A program made the translations under genes and the position numbers. Source: Desulfolutivibrio sulfoxidireducens (lineage in GTDB: Bacteria > Desulfobacterota > Desulfovibrionia > Desulfovibrionales > Desulfovibrionaceae). From it: a stretch of DNA of 64,000 bases. The stretch spans positions 124,001 to 188,000 of the forward strand of contig NZ_CP045508.1 in assembly GCF_013376475.1 (NCBI RefSeq), written 5' to 3'. The notes below the pieces were generated by a model. That model was not told the origin of the DNA and ran no database searches. It saw nothing but the letters and a program-made list of their open reading frames with translations. Below, piece by piece: positions 9,130 through 17,995 of this stretch (its first letter is position 1; the number at the start of each line of letters is the position of its first letter).

Positions 9130-9207
9130 GTCCCCATCGTCTAGCCTGGTCCAGGACATCGGCCTTTCACGCCGGTAACAGGGGTTCAAATCCCCTTGGG
9201 GACGCCA
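9130..9207 (+). tRNA. tRNA-Glu (anticodon TTC), island attachment site
   Basis: The acceptor stem pairs GTCCCCA with TGGGGAC. The anticodon stem CGGC/GCCG encloses the loop CTTTCAC with anticodon TTC (9166-9168). GGGGTTCAAATCCCC forms the T-arm, and CCA is encoded. Its 3' part, from the anticodon stem to beyond CCA, is repeated exactly at 22901 and 32750, which marks it as the integration target for the adjoining islands. The gene remains intact, as is usual when an element supplies the 3' end on insertion. Confidence 0.95.
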
Positions 9208-9208
9208 A
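9163..9208 (+). repeat. attachment-site core, copy 1 (inside tRNA-Glu)
   Basis: This 46-base stretch covers the anticodon loop, T-arm, acceptor 3' strand and CCA of tRNA-Glu. It is identical to the copy at 22901 and, with five more bases, to the copy at 32750. It is the presumed left junction (attL) of the composite island. Confidence 0.9.
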
Positions 9209-9278
9209 AGAAATCAACAGGTTGCAACCTGTTCGCCTCTGACAGGCCCGGCGGAAGTACCGGGCGGAAGTACTCTTC

Positions 9279-9470
9279 TCAAGCCCCCGAGGTTAGCGCC
9301 TTGGGGGCTTCTTGCTTGACGAAGGGAATCACCCTGGCCGGGCCTTTCTTCACCAGGACGGATTCCAGGGCCTCCCGGGTATGCTCCAGGCCCAGGCTAC
9401 GCAGGTAGCGTTCCGTGGTTGCGGGCGACTTGTGGCGCAAGATGGCTTGGATCACGGCCACTTGCCTCAG
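9279..9470 (-). pseudogene. tyrosine recombinase (integrase) C-terminal remnant
   Basis: The reverse strand encodes IQAILRHKSPATTERYLRSL followed by a basic tail, which is the C-terminal end of a phage-type integrase. It includes the His of the RxxR-H box region and the nucleophilic Tyr in TTERYL. The rest of the catalytic domain and the N-terminus are missing, replaced upstream by a fragment of an unrelated gene. Its place next to the tRNA, reading towards it, is where integrases of tRNA-targeting islands usually sit. It is very likely inactive. Confidence 0.8.
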
Positions 9471-9784
9471 ATATCCAGCTTCGGCAGCGCGTTCACGATT
9501 TTCATGGTCTCCAGGCTCACAGTCACCACGCGGGCGAACAACTCCAGCGGGTAGCGCGGGTTGTTCATCGTCTCCGTCGCCCAATCGTTGGCGTCGTTGG
9601 CGATGCCGCTGGCCTTGTCGGTCTTCACGCATTGGCGTTCCACCACCCAGTCCAGGGCTGGCTTGCCATTGACCACGTAGTCGTAGGCTTCAAGGGGAAT
9701 GCCGGTCAGGGTGATCTTGTGGTTGTAGATCAGCGTGGTGAGGTCTTTGCCCTTGCCTTTTTTGCCGTAGCGCATTGTTTCCAC
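9467..9784 (-). pseudogene. C-terminal fragment of a predicted helicase / type ISP-like restriction protein
   Basis: The fragment (about 105 residues) contains DYVVNGKPALDWVVERQ, KTDKASGIANDANDW and a VVTVSLETMKIV ending. These are recognisable as the C-terminal end of the large DEAD/DEAH helicase-like proteins associated with type ISP restriction-modification. Nothing of the nuclease, helicase or methyltransferase parts is present. Its stop lies directly against the integrase remnant, so a deletion appears to have joined the two genes. Family assignment is from memory of the motif. Confidence 0.6.
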
Positions 9785-9902
9785 GCATCAATCAGCCCGG
9801 CCCAATCCGCCCGCAAAGGTCGTGACCGCTAAATGCGCCAACCCAATCAGATGAATGGGAATTTGGTCCATTTTTACAATGAGCGGCGACCGAACACGGC
9901 CT

Positions 9903-9932
9903 TTGACGGTCGTTGCCCCATAGATGTATACT
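9903..9932 (+). promoter_or_regulatory. putative sigma70 promoter of the STAND-BTAD regulator
   Basis: TTGACG and TATACT are separated by 18 bases, a good match to the housekeeping consensus. Transcription would start near 9940. That excludes the in-frame ATG at 9924 as a translation start and leaves a leader of about 135 nt before the GTG at 10077. Confidence 0.6.
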
Positions 9933-10076
9933 GGAAAAGCCAATCAACCTCGAAGGCGGCATGAGCAGCAACCGGACTCTGGCTTGCCTTCGCCCCAAAA
10001 CTGTCCAACCATCCGGGTCCGCCTCAATCAGGGCAGGATGGCTGGAAGGCCATGTCCGTTTCACAAGGAGCCCGGT

Positions 10077-13000
10077 GTGTACGTTGGGGTTGATAAATTT
10101 TACCCACCCCAGGTTGGCGGCCCAAAATTCCTGTTTCGGCAACGGGTTGTTGACAACCTTATCCGTAGATGCTCCAGGCAAAAGCCCATCATCGTCTTCG
10201 AGGCCCAGGCAGGGCAGGGCAAGACGACCGTCATCAAGCAGTTCCTCGACCGTCTCGGCGGCGATTCGGCGTGGTATCAGGTCACGCCCGAGGATGCCGA
10301 CCCGGCCAATCTCCTAGCCGCGCTCCAGGCGTGCCTGTCCCAAGGCTGCCCGGAGCAGCCTGAGATCGCAGACATCCCCCGGTGGACCGCAGGCAACATC
10401 AGCTGCTACAATCTTCCCAAGCATCTTGCCCGCCTGCTTGGACAGGTCCGGTCGCATCTGGCCAATGATCTGTATCTGGTCTTCGACGATCTCCACCACC
10501 TGGCAGGGCATGAAGAAAGCGTATTCCTGATCAACCATCTGATCGCCACCGCACCGCCCCGGCTGCGTTTCATCCTATCCTCGCGAGAACCCGTCAGATT
10601 GCAAGCCCTTGCGCACTCTGGCGAGTCTGCGAGCGTGGCGCGCGTGGGCAACAGGGAACTTGCCCTTGAGGACAGTGAAATCGCCGATCTGTTCCATCAG
10701 GTTTTCGGAGGCGCGCTCTCCCACAGCATGATCCGGGAGATTTCCATAAAAACCGACGGCTGGATCATGGGCGCGCTTCTTTTCGGGCTCCAGATGGTCA
10801 GCAGGGGGGATGCCGAACCTCTGGGCAGCTGGGATGGCGCGAGATGTTCGGACATCCGCGCGTATTTCAGGCGAAAGGTGTTCGCCCTGCTTGAACCGGA
10901 GTTGCGCCACCCGTTGCTGGTGCTGTCGCTGCTGGAAGACATCCCGGTGGATCTTGCCGCAGGGCTCACCGGCAGGGAGGATATCCACGCAAGGCTTCAT
11001 CAGCTGGCTGCGCGCAATTTTTTCATCCGGGATCTGACTCCGGATTCCACGGTATTCGGACTGCACCATCTGTTTCGGCAGTTCTTGCGCGACAAGGCTG
11101 CGCAAGAGCTGGCTCCGGAGACGCTTCGGAAGGTGCACCGGGATGCCGGCGCGTATTACCTCCGGTGCAACACCCCCGCCCAGGCCCTGCGGCATTACCT
11201 GAAGGCAGGCGACTTGGAGGCCATTGATGCCGCGCTTCGCGAACAGGGTCCGGCCATGCTCGCGGCCAACCAGACGGCGACGCTCTCCTCAATCCTGGGA
11301 TCGATACCAGAGCAGGACTTGGCGCGCCTGGGCTGGGGCTGCCTCTTCCTCGCCTTGGCCACCATGGACAGCGCCCCGGCCAATGCCCTGCCCCTGCTCC
11401 GCAAGGCCCTCGCGGTCTTTGCGCCCGCGCATGACGAGCTTGGAGAGCTTGTCTGCCTTGCGCACATCATTTCCATTCACATCACCACCACGGGGCACTC
11501 ACGGGAAGGCGAACAACTCCTGGAACGCGCTGAGGAACTCTTCCAGGGCCTGGAAGGCGGCATCGATTCCTGCACCACCATCCTTATTGCCCGAAGTATG
11601 GCCATGGGTCGGGTCATCTTTCTGGCTGACGTGGACACGGCCACGCGCTACGCGGACATGGCCATGTCCTTGGCCATGAAAGACCACCTAGTGAATTTCG
11701 AGGCGGCCATGCTGATGGTCATGGGATACATCAAGATATTTGCGGGGCACCTCTCCATGGCCAGACAGTGGATGGAGCGCGCCCACGAAATTGTGCCTCG
11801 CTCTGAGGTGGGAGCATTCCATTGTCTGGCCATCCGCATGATGCTGATGAATTTCCTGTTTCATGACGGATGCTTTGACAATTACTATACCGAGAAAAGC
11901 CAAATCGTGGATGCCGTCGGCATGGATATGTTCTCCCAGAGCATCGTCGGCCCCTTCTGCCATGTATGGGAAATGGACATCGCCATCAATCAGGGTCGCT
12001 TCGAGGAAGCCCTGCGCATCGCGAAAGAGGCCGACGCCCTGAGCCCGCACCTGAAAAGCCAGACCCTCCAATTGAAGGCCGTGGTCCTGGCGCTTCAGGG
12101 ACAAGCAGCCGAGGCCCTTGCAGCCTGTGACGAATCGACCAGGCTAAGGGAACAGGCCGGAGGCCTCTATTTCATCACGCTTCAGAAGATTGTTGGCGGC
12201 CTCATCCACGGCTTCTGCGGCGAGTACGACGTCGCTGTCTCCATGCTCACGGAAGGTATCCAAAAAGCAAGGTCCATGCCTACCGACTATCTGGAGTCCT
12301 GCGGGCTCATGCACCGTGCGGCGACGTTTCTGCTGCGCGGTGAATGCGAGGCGGCCACAGCGGACATCCGCAGAGGACTCGGGCTCATGCGCCGCAACGA
12401 CTACAAGCATTTCTGGGCCTGGACGCCGGGCAGCATGGAGCAGGTTCTTGGGTTCGCCGTTTCCCGAAATATCGAACCCGCTTACGCCCGTAAACTGGCG
12501 GTGGAGCACATCCGTCACGACTTCACGGACCAGGGGGAATCCATTCCCCTCCTGGAGGTCAGGTGCCTCGGGGAACTCGCCATACTCTTCCGCGGCGAGC
12601 GGGTTTTGCCTCCGGAGGCCCTGACGCAGGGGCAAAGGGAGCTGCTTTGTCTGCTCCTGGCCTCCCCGGACTTGAAAATACCCCAGGACACGGCGTGCCT
12701 GCACTTCTGGCCGGACGGCTCCCCCTTGGCGACCAGGACCAATTTCGACACCATGATGTCGCGCCTGCGCAAGTCCTTCGCGGAGGTGTTGCCCCAAAGC
12801 CTCGCGGGCCGGTACCTGTTCAGGGAGCGAGGCATGGTCTGGCTGGCCAACTGCCGGGTGGACGCGCTCCTGTTCCTGGAAGAGGCGAAAAAGGGCCAGG
12901 AGCACTCCCGCCTGCAGCAGCGCTGGCAGGCCGCCAACGCCTTCTCACGGGCGGCGGCCCTTTGGAAGGGGGAGTTCGCCCCCGGAGTCACCGGGGAGGA

Positions 13001-13298
13001 TCGAATCAGCGCATTCCGCCACAAACTCACCGCTGCGCTGGCCCGCCTGGCTCTGACGTGGGGCGGCCATCTTGACCGGATAAACCGCACCCAGGCCGCC
13101 ATCGACATCGTGGAAAAAGCCCTCCGGCCTGATCCACTCAACGATTCTCTGTGGGCGCTCTTGTACCGGCTGCACGGCCGCCACTCCGTCCTCCAGGCCC
13201 GCCAAGTGGCCAACCGCCTGGCCACGGTTTTGCGAAACGAAGGATACCCCGAGGCTGACATCGAACAGATCCTCGCGGGTGTCACCGTCGCACCCTGA
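10077..13298 (+). CDS. STAND ATPase transcriptional regulator with BTAD domain
   Basis: This large regulator (1073 aa) has an N-terminal NTPase of the MalT/STAND type with Walker A AQAGQGKTT (Lys49) and Walker B LYLVFDDLHH. A helical, TPR-like middle (about 350-820) follows, then a C-terminal winged-helix plus bacterial transcriptional activator domain (about 820-1073, from LEVRCLGELAILF). Such proteins are one-component activators in which ATP and an inducer drive oligomerisation on DNA. The GTG at 10077 is chosen because AAGGAG sits six bases upstream; the in-frame ATG at 10038 is the alternative. It is convergent with the six-gene exported hydrolase block and is the only regulator in that island segment, so it is a candidate controller of that block. 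That link is inferred from position. Confidence 0.88.
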   Translation: MYVGVDKFYPPQVGGPKFLFRQRVVDNLIRRCSRQKPIIVFEAQAGQGKTTVIKQFLDRLGGDSAWYQVTPEDADPANLLAALQACLSQGCPEQPEIADIPRWTAGNISCYNLPKHLARLLGQVRSHLANDLYLVFDDLHHLAGHEESVFLINHLIATAPPRLRFILSSREPVRLQALAHSGESASVARVGNRELALEDSEIADLFHQVFGGALSHSMIREISIKTDGWIMGALLFGLQMVSRGDAEPLGSWDGARCSDIRAYFRRKVFALLEPELRHPLLVLSLLEDIPVDLAAGLTGREDIHARLHQLAARNFFIRDLTPDSTVFGLHHLFRQFLRDKAAQELAPETLRKVHRDAGAYYLRCNTPAQALRHYLKAGDLEAIDAALREQGPAMLAANQTATLSSILGSIPEQDLARLGWGCLFLALATMDSAPANALPLLRKALAVFAPAHDELGELVCLAHIISIHITTTGHSREGEQLLERAEELFQGLEGGIDSCTTILIARSMAMGRVIFLADVDTATRYADMAMSLAMKDHLVNFEAAMLMVMGYIKIFAGHLSMARQWMERAHEIVPRSEVGAFHCLAIRMMLMNFLFHDGCFDNYYTEKSQIVDAVGMDMFSQSIVGPFCHVWEMDIAINQGRFEEALRIAKEADALSPHLKSQTLQLKAVVLALQGQAAEALAACDESTRLREQAGGLYFITLQKIVGGLIHGFCGEYDVAVSMLTEGIQKARSMPTDYLESCGLMHRAATFLLRGECEAATADIRRGLGLMRRNDYKHFWAWTPGSMEQVLGFAVSRNIEPAYARKLAVEHIRHDFTDQGESIPLLEVRCLGELAILFRGERVLPPEALTQGQRELLCLLLASPDLKIPQDTACLHFWPDGSPLATRTNFDTMMSRLRKSFAEVLPQSLAGRYLFRERGMVWLANCRVDALLFLEEAKKGQEHSRLQQRWQAANAFSRAAALWKGEFAPGVTGEDRISAFRHKLTAALARLALTWGGHLDRINRTQAAIDIVEKALRPDPLNDSLWALLYRLHGRHSVLQARQVANRLATVLRNEGYPEADIEQILAGVTVAP

Positions 13299-13390
13299 TC
13301 AACGGCGTCTCAAAGAAATCCCTTGAGGAAAGAAAACGGCGCCCGCCCTCGCGTGCCCAACCAGTGGCGGTCAGGGGCTGAGGCGCGGAC

Positions 13391-14671
13391 TCAGCGGGGC
13401 GAGAAGGTCACGTCCAGCCAGTCGAAAACCACCTGGCTCATGAGGCTGCGGTTCTCCATGACGCAATGGTTGGCGGCCCCCTCGGCGGCAGGCGTAACCA
13501 CCATGGTCTTGCGCGTGCTGGCTAGGCCTTCCAGGCAGAGCGTGTTCTGCCGCTCGATTTCGGGGCTCTGGTATTCTCCTGCCGCCACCAGGATGAGCGC
13601 GGGCGCGTCAACCCTGGCCGGGTCGAAGCGCAGTTCCTTGTTGGCTTCGACAAGGCCCGGCAGGTTGTTCATGTCAACGCCGAATCGCCAGGCGATCATC
13701 TGGTTGCTCGTCCGGTTGAACGAGGACCAGCCCTTGACCGTCTCCGGGGTGGCCGTCGCCACGGCCATCTTGGCCACGCCCGCGCCCGCATCCACCACGC
13801 AGTTGTTCATGATGACGGCCTTGATGCGCCCGTCCCGCTCAGCCGCCATGGGCGCGAAGCCTCCGCCGCTGCTGATGCCGTAGACGGCCAGGCGCCTGGG
13901 GTCCACGTCCTTGCGGGAGAGGGCGTAGTCCACCGCCGCCGAGATCGAAGCGCCGATGTCCGGGCTGAAGAAGCGCCCCTCCAGAGGCAGGAGCCCCTGC
14001 CCGGGCAAATCAACGGTCAGGAAATTGTATCCCCGGTCGAAGGCCTGGGGCGCGATGTAGAAATACTGGTCCTCGGCGAAGGTCTCGGCCCCGCCGATCA
14101 TGACCAGGGTCGGGGCGGGGGCGTCTTCGGGCGCGGCCTTGCGGAAATATCCGGGGAGAACCGCTCCCTTGAAGGGAATCTCGATGTATTCGAGTTCCGG
14201 CTTCATGAGCTTTCCGGCCCGCTTCATGAGCCCCCGGCTCTTGCCGGCGGTCGGCGCGAGGCGCGGATCGTCCGGGAGCATGGCCGCCATGGCCGCGCGG
14301 TAGGCGTAGGATGCCCGCATGAACTGGTCGCGGGCGCTGACCGCGTGCCCTCCGGCCAGGGCCTGCTCGCCCCTCGCTTCGATGAGCGCGGCGGTTTTCA
14401 GCCACTGGTCGCGCCAGCTGTCCGCGTCGCCGTCCTTGATGGCGGCGGCGGTGGCGAAAGCCTCGCCCACCTCGCAGCCATGGTTCACGGCGGACCCGAG
14501 AATCAGCGAACCGAAAACGAAGTCCATGGCCGGGTCCTTGAACTTGAAGCCCACATGGGCCGCGTGCGGGTCCATGGCAGGCTCCGGGGACGCCCCGGCG
14601 GCCGGTCGACAGGAAATGATCGCTGCGATTCCAGTCAACAAGAGCGTCAATGCAAAGCTTGAACGACGCAT
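13391..14671 (-). CDS. exported alpha/beta-hydrolase (FrsA/DHPON-hydrolase-like), lipoprotein
   Basis: The product (426 aa) begins with a lipoprotein-type signal ending in AIISC (Cys21), so it should be anchored on the outer side of the inner membrane or in the outer membrane. A helical cap region with AIKDGDADSWRDQW precedes an alpha/beta-hydrolase core showing VDLPGQG, the nucleophile elbow YGISSGG (Ser267) and a late histidine in ANHCVMENRS. The family is usually esterase or C-C hydrolase; the substrate is unknown. It is the last gene of a six-gene block on this strand and is closely related to the genes at 20848 and 34637. It retains all motifs expected for activity. Confidence 0.85.
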   Translation of the reverse strand: MRRSSFALTLLLTGIAAIISCRPAAGASPEPAMDPHAAHVGFKFKDPAMDFVFGSLILGSAVNHGCEVGEAFATAAAIKDGDADSWRDQWLKTAALIEARGEQALAGGHAVSARDQFMRASYAYRAAMAAMLPDDPRLAPTAGKSRGLMKRAGKLMKPELEYIEIPFKGAVLPGYFRKAAPEDAPAPTLVMIGGAETFAEDQYFYIAPQAFDRGYNFLTVDLPGQGLLPLEGRFFSPDIGASISAAVDYALSRKDVDPRRLAVYGISSGGGFAPMAAERDGRIKAVIMNNCVVDAGAGVAKMAVATATPETVKGWSSFNRTSNQMIAWRFGVDMNNLPGLVEANKELRFDPARVDAPALILVAAGEYQSPEIERQNTLCLEGLASTRKTMVVTPAAEGAANHCVMENRSLMSQVVFDWLDVTFSPR

Positions 14672-14740
14672 CGCCCCCTCTCCACGTTTTGTTGCGCTGA
14701 GCGCGAGGGGGCGGCCTCACGGCCGCTCCCCCGCATCAGG

Positions 14741-16468
14741 CTATTGTTCGGGCTTGGCCCGTTCGTCCAGCCAGTCCAGTATGCGTTCGCTGGACACGAG
14801 AGGAGCGCCCAACTGGCAGTGGAACTGCGCGCCCCTGGACGCGTCGAACTCCATATAGGTCTTCTTGGCCTTCAGCCCGTTATAGAACAGCTTGGACTGG
14901 GCGTTGGAAGCGGCGACCTGGTCCTCGCTGGAGTTGACCACCAGCATCTCGGTCTCGATCTTGCCCATTGTGTCCGCCTGGTTGAATGTTTTGAGCTTCG
15001 AGAACAACGCGCTCGGGGTCTTGGCGTCGAAGGTCCAGAGCATCTGGCTGATGAACTGGTTCAGCTCCGGGCGCTTGCCCATCTCCTGGGTCACGATTTC
15101 GTCCACCCTGGCCGCCTGGGCGGGCGCGTCCACCCCTTGGAGGACTTCGGGCGGGAACTTGGTCATGACCCCGTCAAAGGGGCTCACCACGCCGCCGTCG
15201 GCGATGCCCCAACTGATGCGCTTCTCGAAGGCCAGGGCGCGTGGGACCAGGTAGCCGCCCATGGAGTAGCCGATGATGGCCATGCGCTTGGAATCCACCT
15301 CGGGCAGGGTCACGGCGAAGTCCACCACAGGGGTGACGACCTTTTCCCAATCGAACCGGAAGGGCAGGCCCTGCTTGACGATCATCTCGCCCTGGCCTGG
15401 GCCCTCGTAGATCAGGCAGGCGTAGCCGCGCTTCACGGCCTGGGCGGCGATGATGAAGTAGAGGTCCTCGGCGGTGCCGTCCAGGCCGGTCTGGATGAGC
15501 AGCAGGGGCCTCTTGCGGCCGGAATTGTCCGGGGTGACCAGGTAACCGGGCAGGGTGGTCTTCTCATAGGGGATGCGCACGTGACGTATGCGCCCCTCGG
15601 AGAGCTGGGCGGCCTTCAGGAAGGCGTCGCGCCCGTCCTGCCAGGCCACGGCGCCGCGCGGGTCGCTGCCGAAGAGGTAGATCGAGCTGGCCCGGAAGTA
15701 CTCGGTGGCGCGGAAATACTGCTGCATGGCGCTCACGGCGCGCCTTACGGCGGCGTCCCGGTCAGCCGCGTCGCGCACCCTGCGGGCCATGCCGTTCCAG
15801 GCCTGATACCAGCTCTCCTTGTCGTAGTCCTTCACCTGGCTGGTGATGGTGAGCAGTTCGCCCAGATCCGCTCCGCCCGAGGCGATCAGGCCCGTTCTCC
15901 AGAGGCATTGGAAGACGAAGGCGCCGTCGTTGAAGAGGTACTTGGACATGGCCCGGTCGGCGATGTCCCGGACGGGCTTGTCGGGCTTGCCCCGGTAGGC
16001 GTCCCAGTGGGAGACCTCGCCGTTGATGTAGACCTGGCCCTGCAGGGGGAAGTGGGTGTGGACGAAGACCCACTTCTTGTCCAGGCCGGTGTTCCTGGCC
16101 AGGGACTCCGCGATGGCGGTCATCATCTTGGCCACCAGGTCGTCGGTGAAGAAGCCGGGCACGTAGAGGTCCACGAACAGGGGCTTGTCCGTGGAGGGTT
16201 TGCCCATGCAGTGCACGGCGTCGAAGGTCTGCCAGTAGTAGGTGACGAGCTCCTCGCCCAGGCCCGTGGACTTGGCCACGTCGCGGCTGACGGCGGCCAG
16301 CACGGCCGGAACGTCCAGGTTCGATTTGGCGTAGGTGATGCGGACCATGGGGTCGGCCGGATTTATGCCGCCCTGGGCGTTGGCCACGGCAAGACCTGGA
16401 GAGCCGAGCAAGACGGCAAAGACTATTAAAAGCGCCGGAACGGCGTGCCTCCAAACGTGAAGCAGCAT
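14741..16468 (-). CDS. exported two-domain protein: tautomerase-like (DUF1904-type) domain fused to alpha/beta-hydrolase
   Basis: The 575-residue product has a cleavable signal peptide (to about residue 30). An N-terminal domain (about 36-150, DPMVRITYAKSNLDVPAVLA through VYINGEVSHW) resembles small tautomerase/MIF-fold proteins of the DUF1904 type. A complete alpha/beta-hydrolase follows, with TPDNSGRKRPLLLIQTG, YEGPGQGEM, the nucleophile elbow IGYSMGGY (Ser402), an acidic residue in VNSSEDQV and the late His in FHCQLGAP. The DUF1904 assignment is by eye and only moderately sure; the hydrolase is clear. The neighbour at 16580 is a paralogue that lacks the N-terminal domain. The fusion suggests two sequential steps on one substrate, which is inference. 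Confidence 0.82.
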   Translation of the reverse strand: MLLHVWRHAVPALLIVFAVLLGSPGLAVANAQGGINPADPMVRITYAKSNLDVPAVLAAVSRDVAKSTGLGEELVTYYWQTFDAVHCMGKPSTDKPLFVDLYVPGFFTDDLVAKMMTAIAESLARNTGLDKKWVFVHTHFPLQGQVYINGEVSHWDAYRGKPDKPVRDIADRAMSKYLFNDGAFVFQCLWRTGLIASGGADLGELLTITSQVKDYDKESWYQAWNGMARRVRDAADRDAAVRRAVSAMQQYFRATEYFRASSIYLFGSDPRGAVAWQDGRDAFLKAAQLSEGRIRHVRIPYEKTTLPGYLVTPDNSGRKRPLLLIQTGLDGTAEDLYFIIAAQAVKRGYACLIYEGPGQGEMIVKQGLPFRFDWEKVVTPVVDFAVTLPEVDSKRMAIIGYSMGGYLVPRALAFEKRISWGIADGGVVSPFDGVMTKFPPEVLQGVDAPAQAARVDEIVTQEMGKRPELNQFISQMLWTFDAKTPSALFSKLKTFNQADTMGKIETEMLVVNSSEDQVAASNAQSKLFYNGLKAKKTYMEFDASRGAQFHCQLGAPLVSSERILDWLDERAKPEQ

Positions 16469-16579
16469 GGTTGAAACCTCCTTGGACTGTCTTTTTGCCC
16501 TGCACGGGGTCAGGTTGCAGCGACCGACGGCCGACTGCCCGTCCTTTCGTGCGCCTGGACGCGTGAATACCGAATGGCC

Positions 16580-17959
16580 TTATGGTTTGACCCGTTCATC
16601 CAGCCAGTTGAACATGTTCTCACTGGCAACCAGGGGAGCGCCGACCTGACAATGGGACTGAGCGCCTTGACTCGCATCGAACTCCAAGTAGGTTTTCGTG
16701 GACACGAGCGCGTTGTAGAATTGCTTGGCCTGAGCGAAGGAGTCATTGATCTTGTCGGCGCTGGAGTTGACCACCAGCATTTCCGCCTCGATCTTGCCGA
16801 CAACGTCAGCGACGGTATAGGGCTTCAGCTTGCGGAAAAGGTCGCTTGGAGACGTGGCCTTGAATATCCACAATCTCTGGTTGATGGCGTGACGAAAACC
16901 GAGACTCCTGCCCATTTCCTGGGTGACGAGGGCATCCACCGTTGCGGCCTGGGCCGGGGAATCGACGATTTTTCGTACGGCTTCGGGCAGTTGCTTCAGG
17001 GTCCCCTCGTAGACGCTCCAGACGCCGCCGTCGGCAATGCCCCACTTGATGCGTTTCTCAAAAGCCAGGGCGCGAGGGACGGACATGGATGGGCCGAAAA
17101 TGGCCATGCGCACGGCGTCCACTCCGGGAAGGGTCATGGCGAAGTCCACGACAGGGGTAACGACTTTCTCCCAGTCAGGCCTGAAGGGCAGTCCCTGCTT
17201 TATAATCATCTCCCCCTGGCCGGGGCCTTCAAAGATCAGACAGTTGTAGCCGCGTTTCACGGCCTCTGCGCCGAGGAGGAAGTAGAGGTCCTCCGCTGTG
17301 CCGTCCAAACCTGTCTGGAGCAGAAGCAGAGGCCGCTTTTTGCGGCTGTTGTCCGGGGTGACCAGATACCCCGGCAGGGTGGTCTGCTCGTAAGGTATCC
17401 GCACGGGCTGGATGCGCCCCTGGGAGAGCGACGCCGCCTTCATGAAGGCGGCGCGGCCTGCTTGCCAGGCGAGAACGCCCCTTTCGTCGCCATACTCGAA
17501 GACCCCTGCGGCTCGGAAGGCGTTGGTCGCCCTGAAATAGGCCTGCATGGCGCTTTGGGCGTGGCCGGAGGCAAGATAGGCATCGGCGTTGGCGCGCAGT
17601 TTTACGGCCATACCATTCCAGGCCTGACGCCAGCTTTCCGTGTCGCCATCCTTGATCTGACTGGCTACAGTCAATATCTCCCCGAGGTCTCCTGCGCCGG
17701 TAGCGATCAACCCCGCTCGCCACAGGGTCTGGAAGAGGAACGTCCGTTCATGGAACAGGAATTTGTCCAAATACCTTTCGCCGTCATTCCGTGGGGAAGC
17801 GGTCGGTTCGCTGGCGCCGTCCATCTGCGGGGCCTTGGCGGCAGGTGGGGAATCGCCGCCGCTGAAGGCCAGAGCTGTCGGAGCCATGGTCCAGGCCAGG
17901 AACGCCAAGACGAGGATCGCCTGGGCCGGGACCAGGGTGTGGATGCGGACACGAGCCAT
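16580..17959 (-). CDS. exported alpha/beta-hydrolase paralogue with degenerate nucleophile elbow
   Basis: This 459-residue protein has an N-terminal signal peptide and aligns along most of its length with the hydrolase part of the neighbouring 575-residue protein, sharing TPDNSRKKRPLLLLQTG, FEGPGQGEM and the late His in SHCQVGAP. At the catalytic elbow it reads IFGPSMSVPRAL where the paralogue reads IIGYSMGGYLVPRAL. Three residues are gone and the GxSxGG glycines are lost, although Ser291 remains. The frame is otherwise intact, so this looks like an in-frame deletion rather than decay. The protein may be catalytically dead or may bind ligand without turning it over. AAAGGGAG precedes the ATG at good distance. 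Confidence 0.83.
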   Translation of the reverse strand: MARVRIHTLVPAQAILVLAFLAWTMAPTALAFSGGDSPPAAKAPQMDGASEPTASPRNDGERYLDKFLFHERTFLFQTLWRAGLIATGAGDLGEILTVASQIKDGDTESWRQAWNGMAVKLRANADAYLASGHAQSAMQAYFRATNAFRAAGVFEYGDERGVLAWQAGRAAFMKAASLSQGRIQPVRIPYEQTTLPGYLVTPDNSRKKRPLLLLQTGLDGTAEDLYFLLGAEAVKRGYNCLIFEGPGQGEMIIKQGLPFRPDWEKVVTPVVDFAMTLPGVDAVRMAIFGPSMSVPRALAFEKRIKWGIADGGVWSVYEGTLKQLPEAVRKIVDSPAQAATVDALVTQEMGRSLGFRHAINQRLWIFKATSPSDLFRKLKPYTVADVVGKIEAEMLVVNSSADKINDSFAQAKQFYNALVSTKTYLEFDASQGAQSHCQVGAPLVASENMFNWLDERVKP

Positions 17960-17995
17960 GGGGCTCCCTTTGGTTTCGCGTATGGCGCGAGGAAT

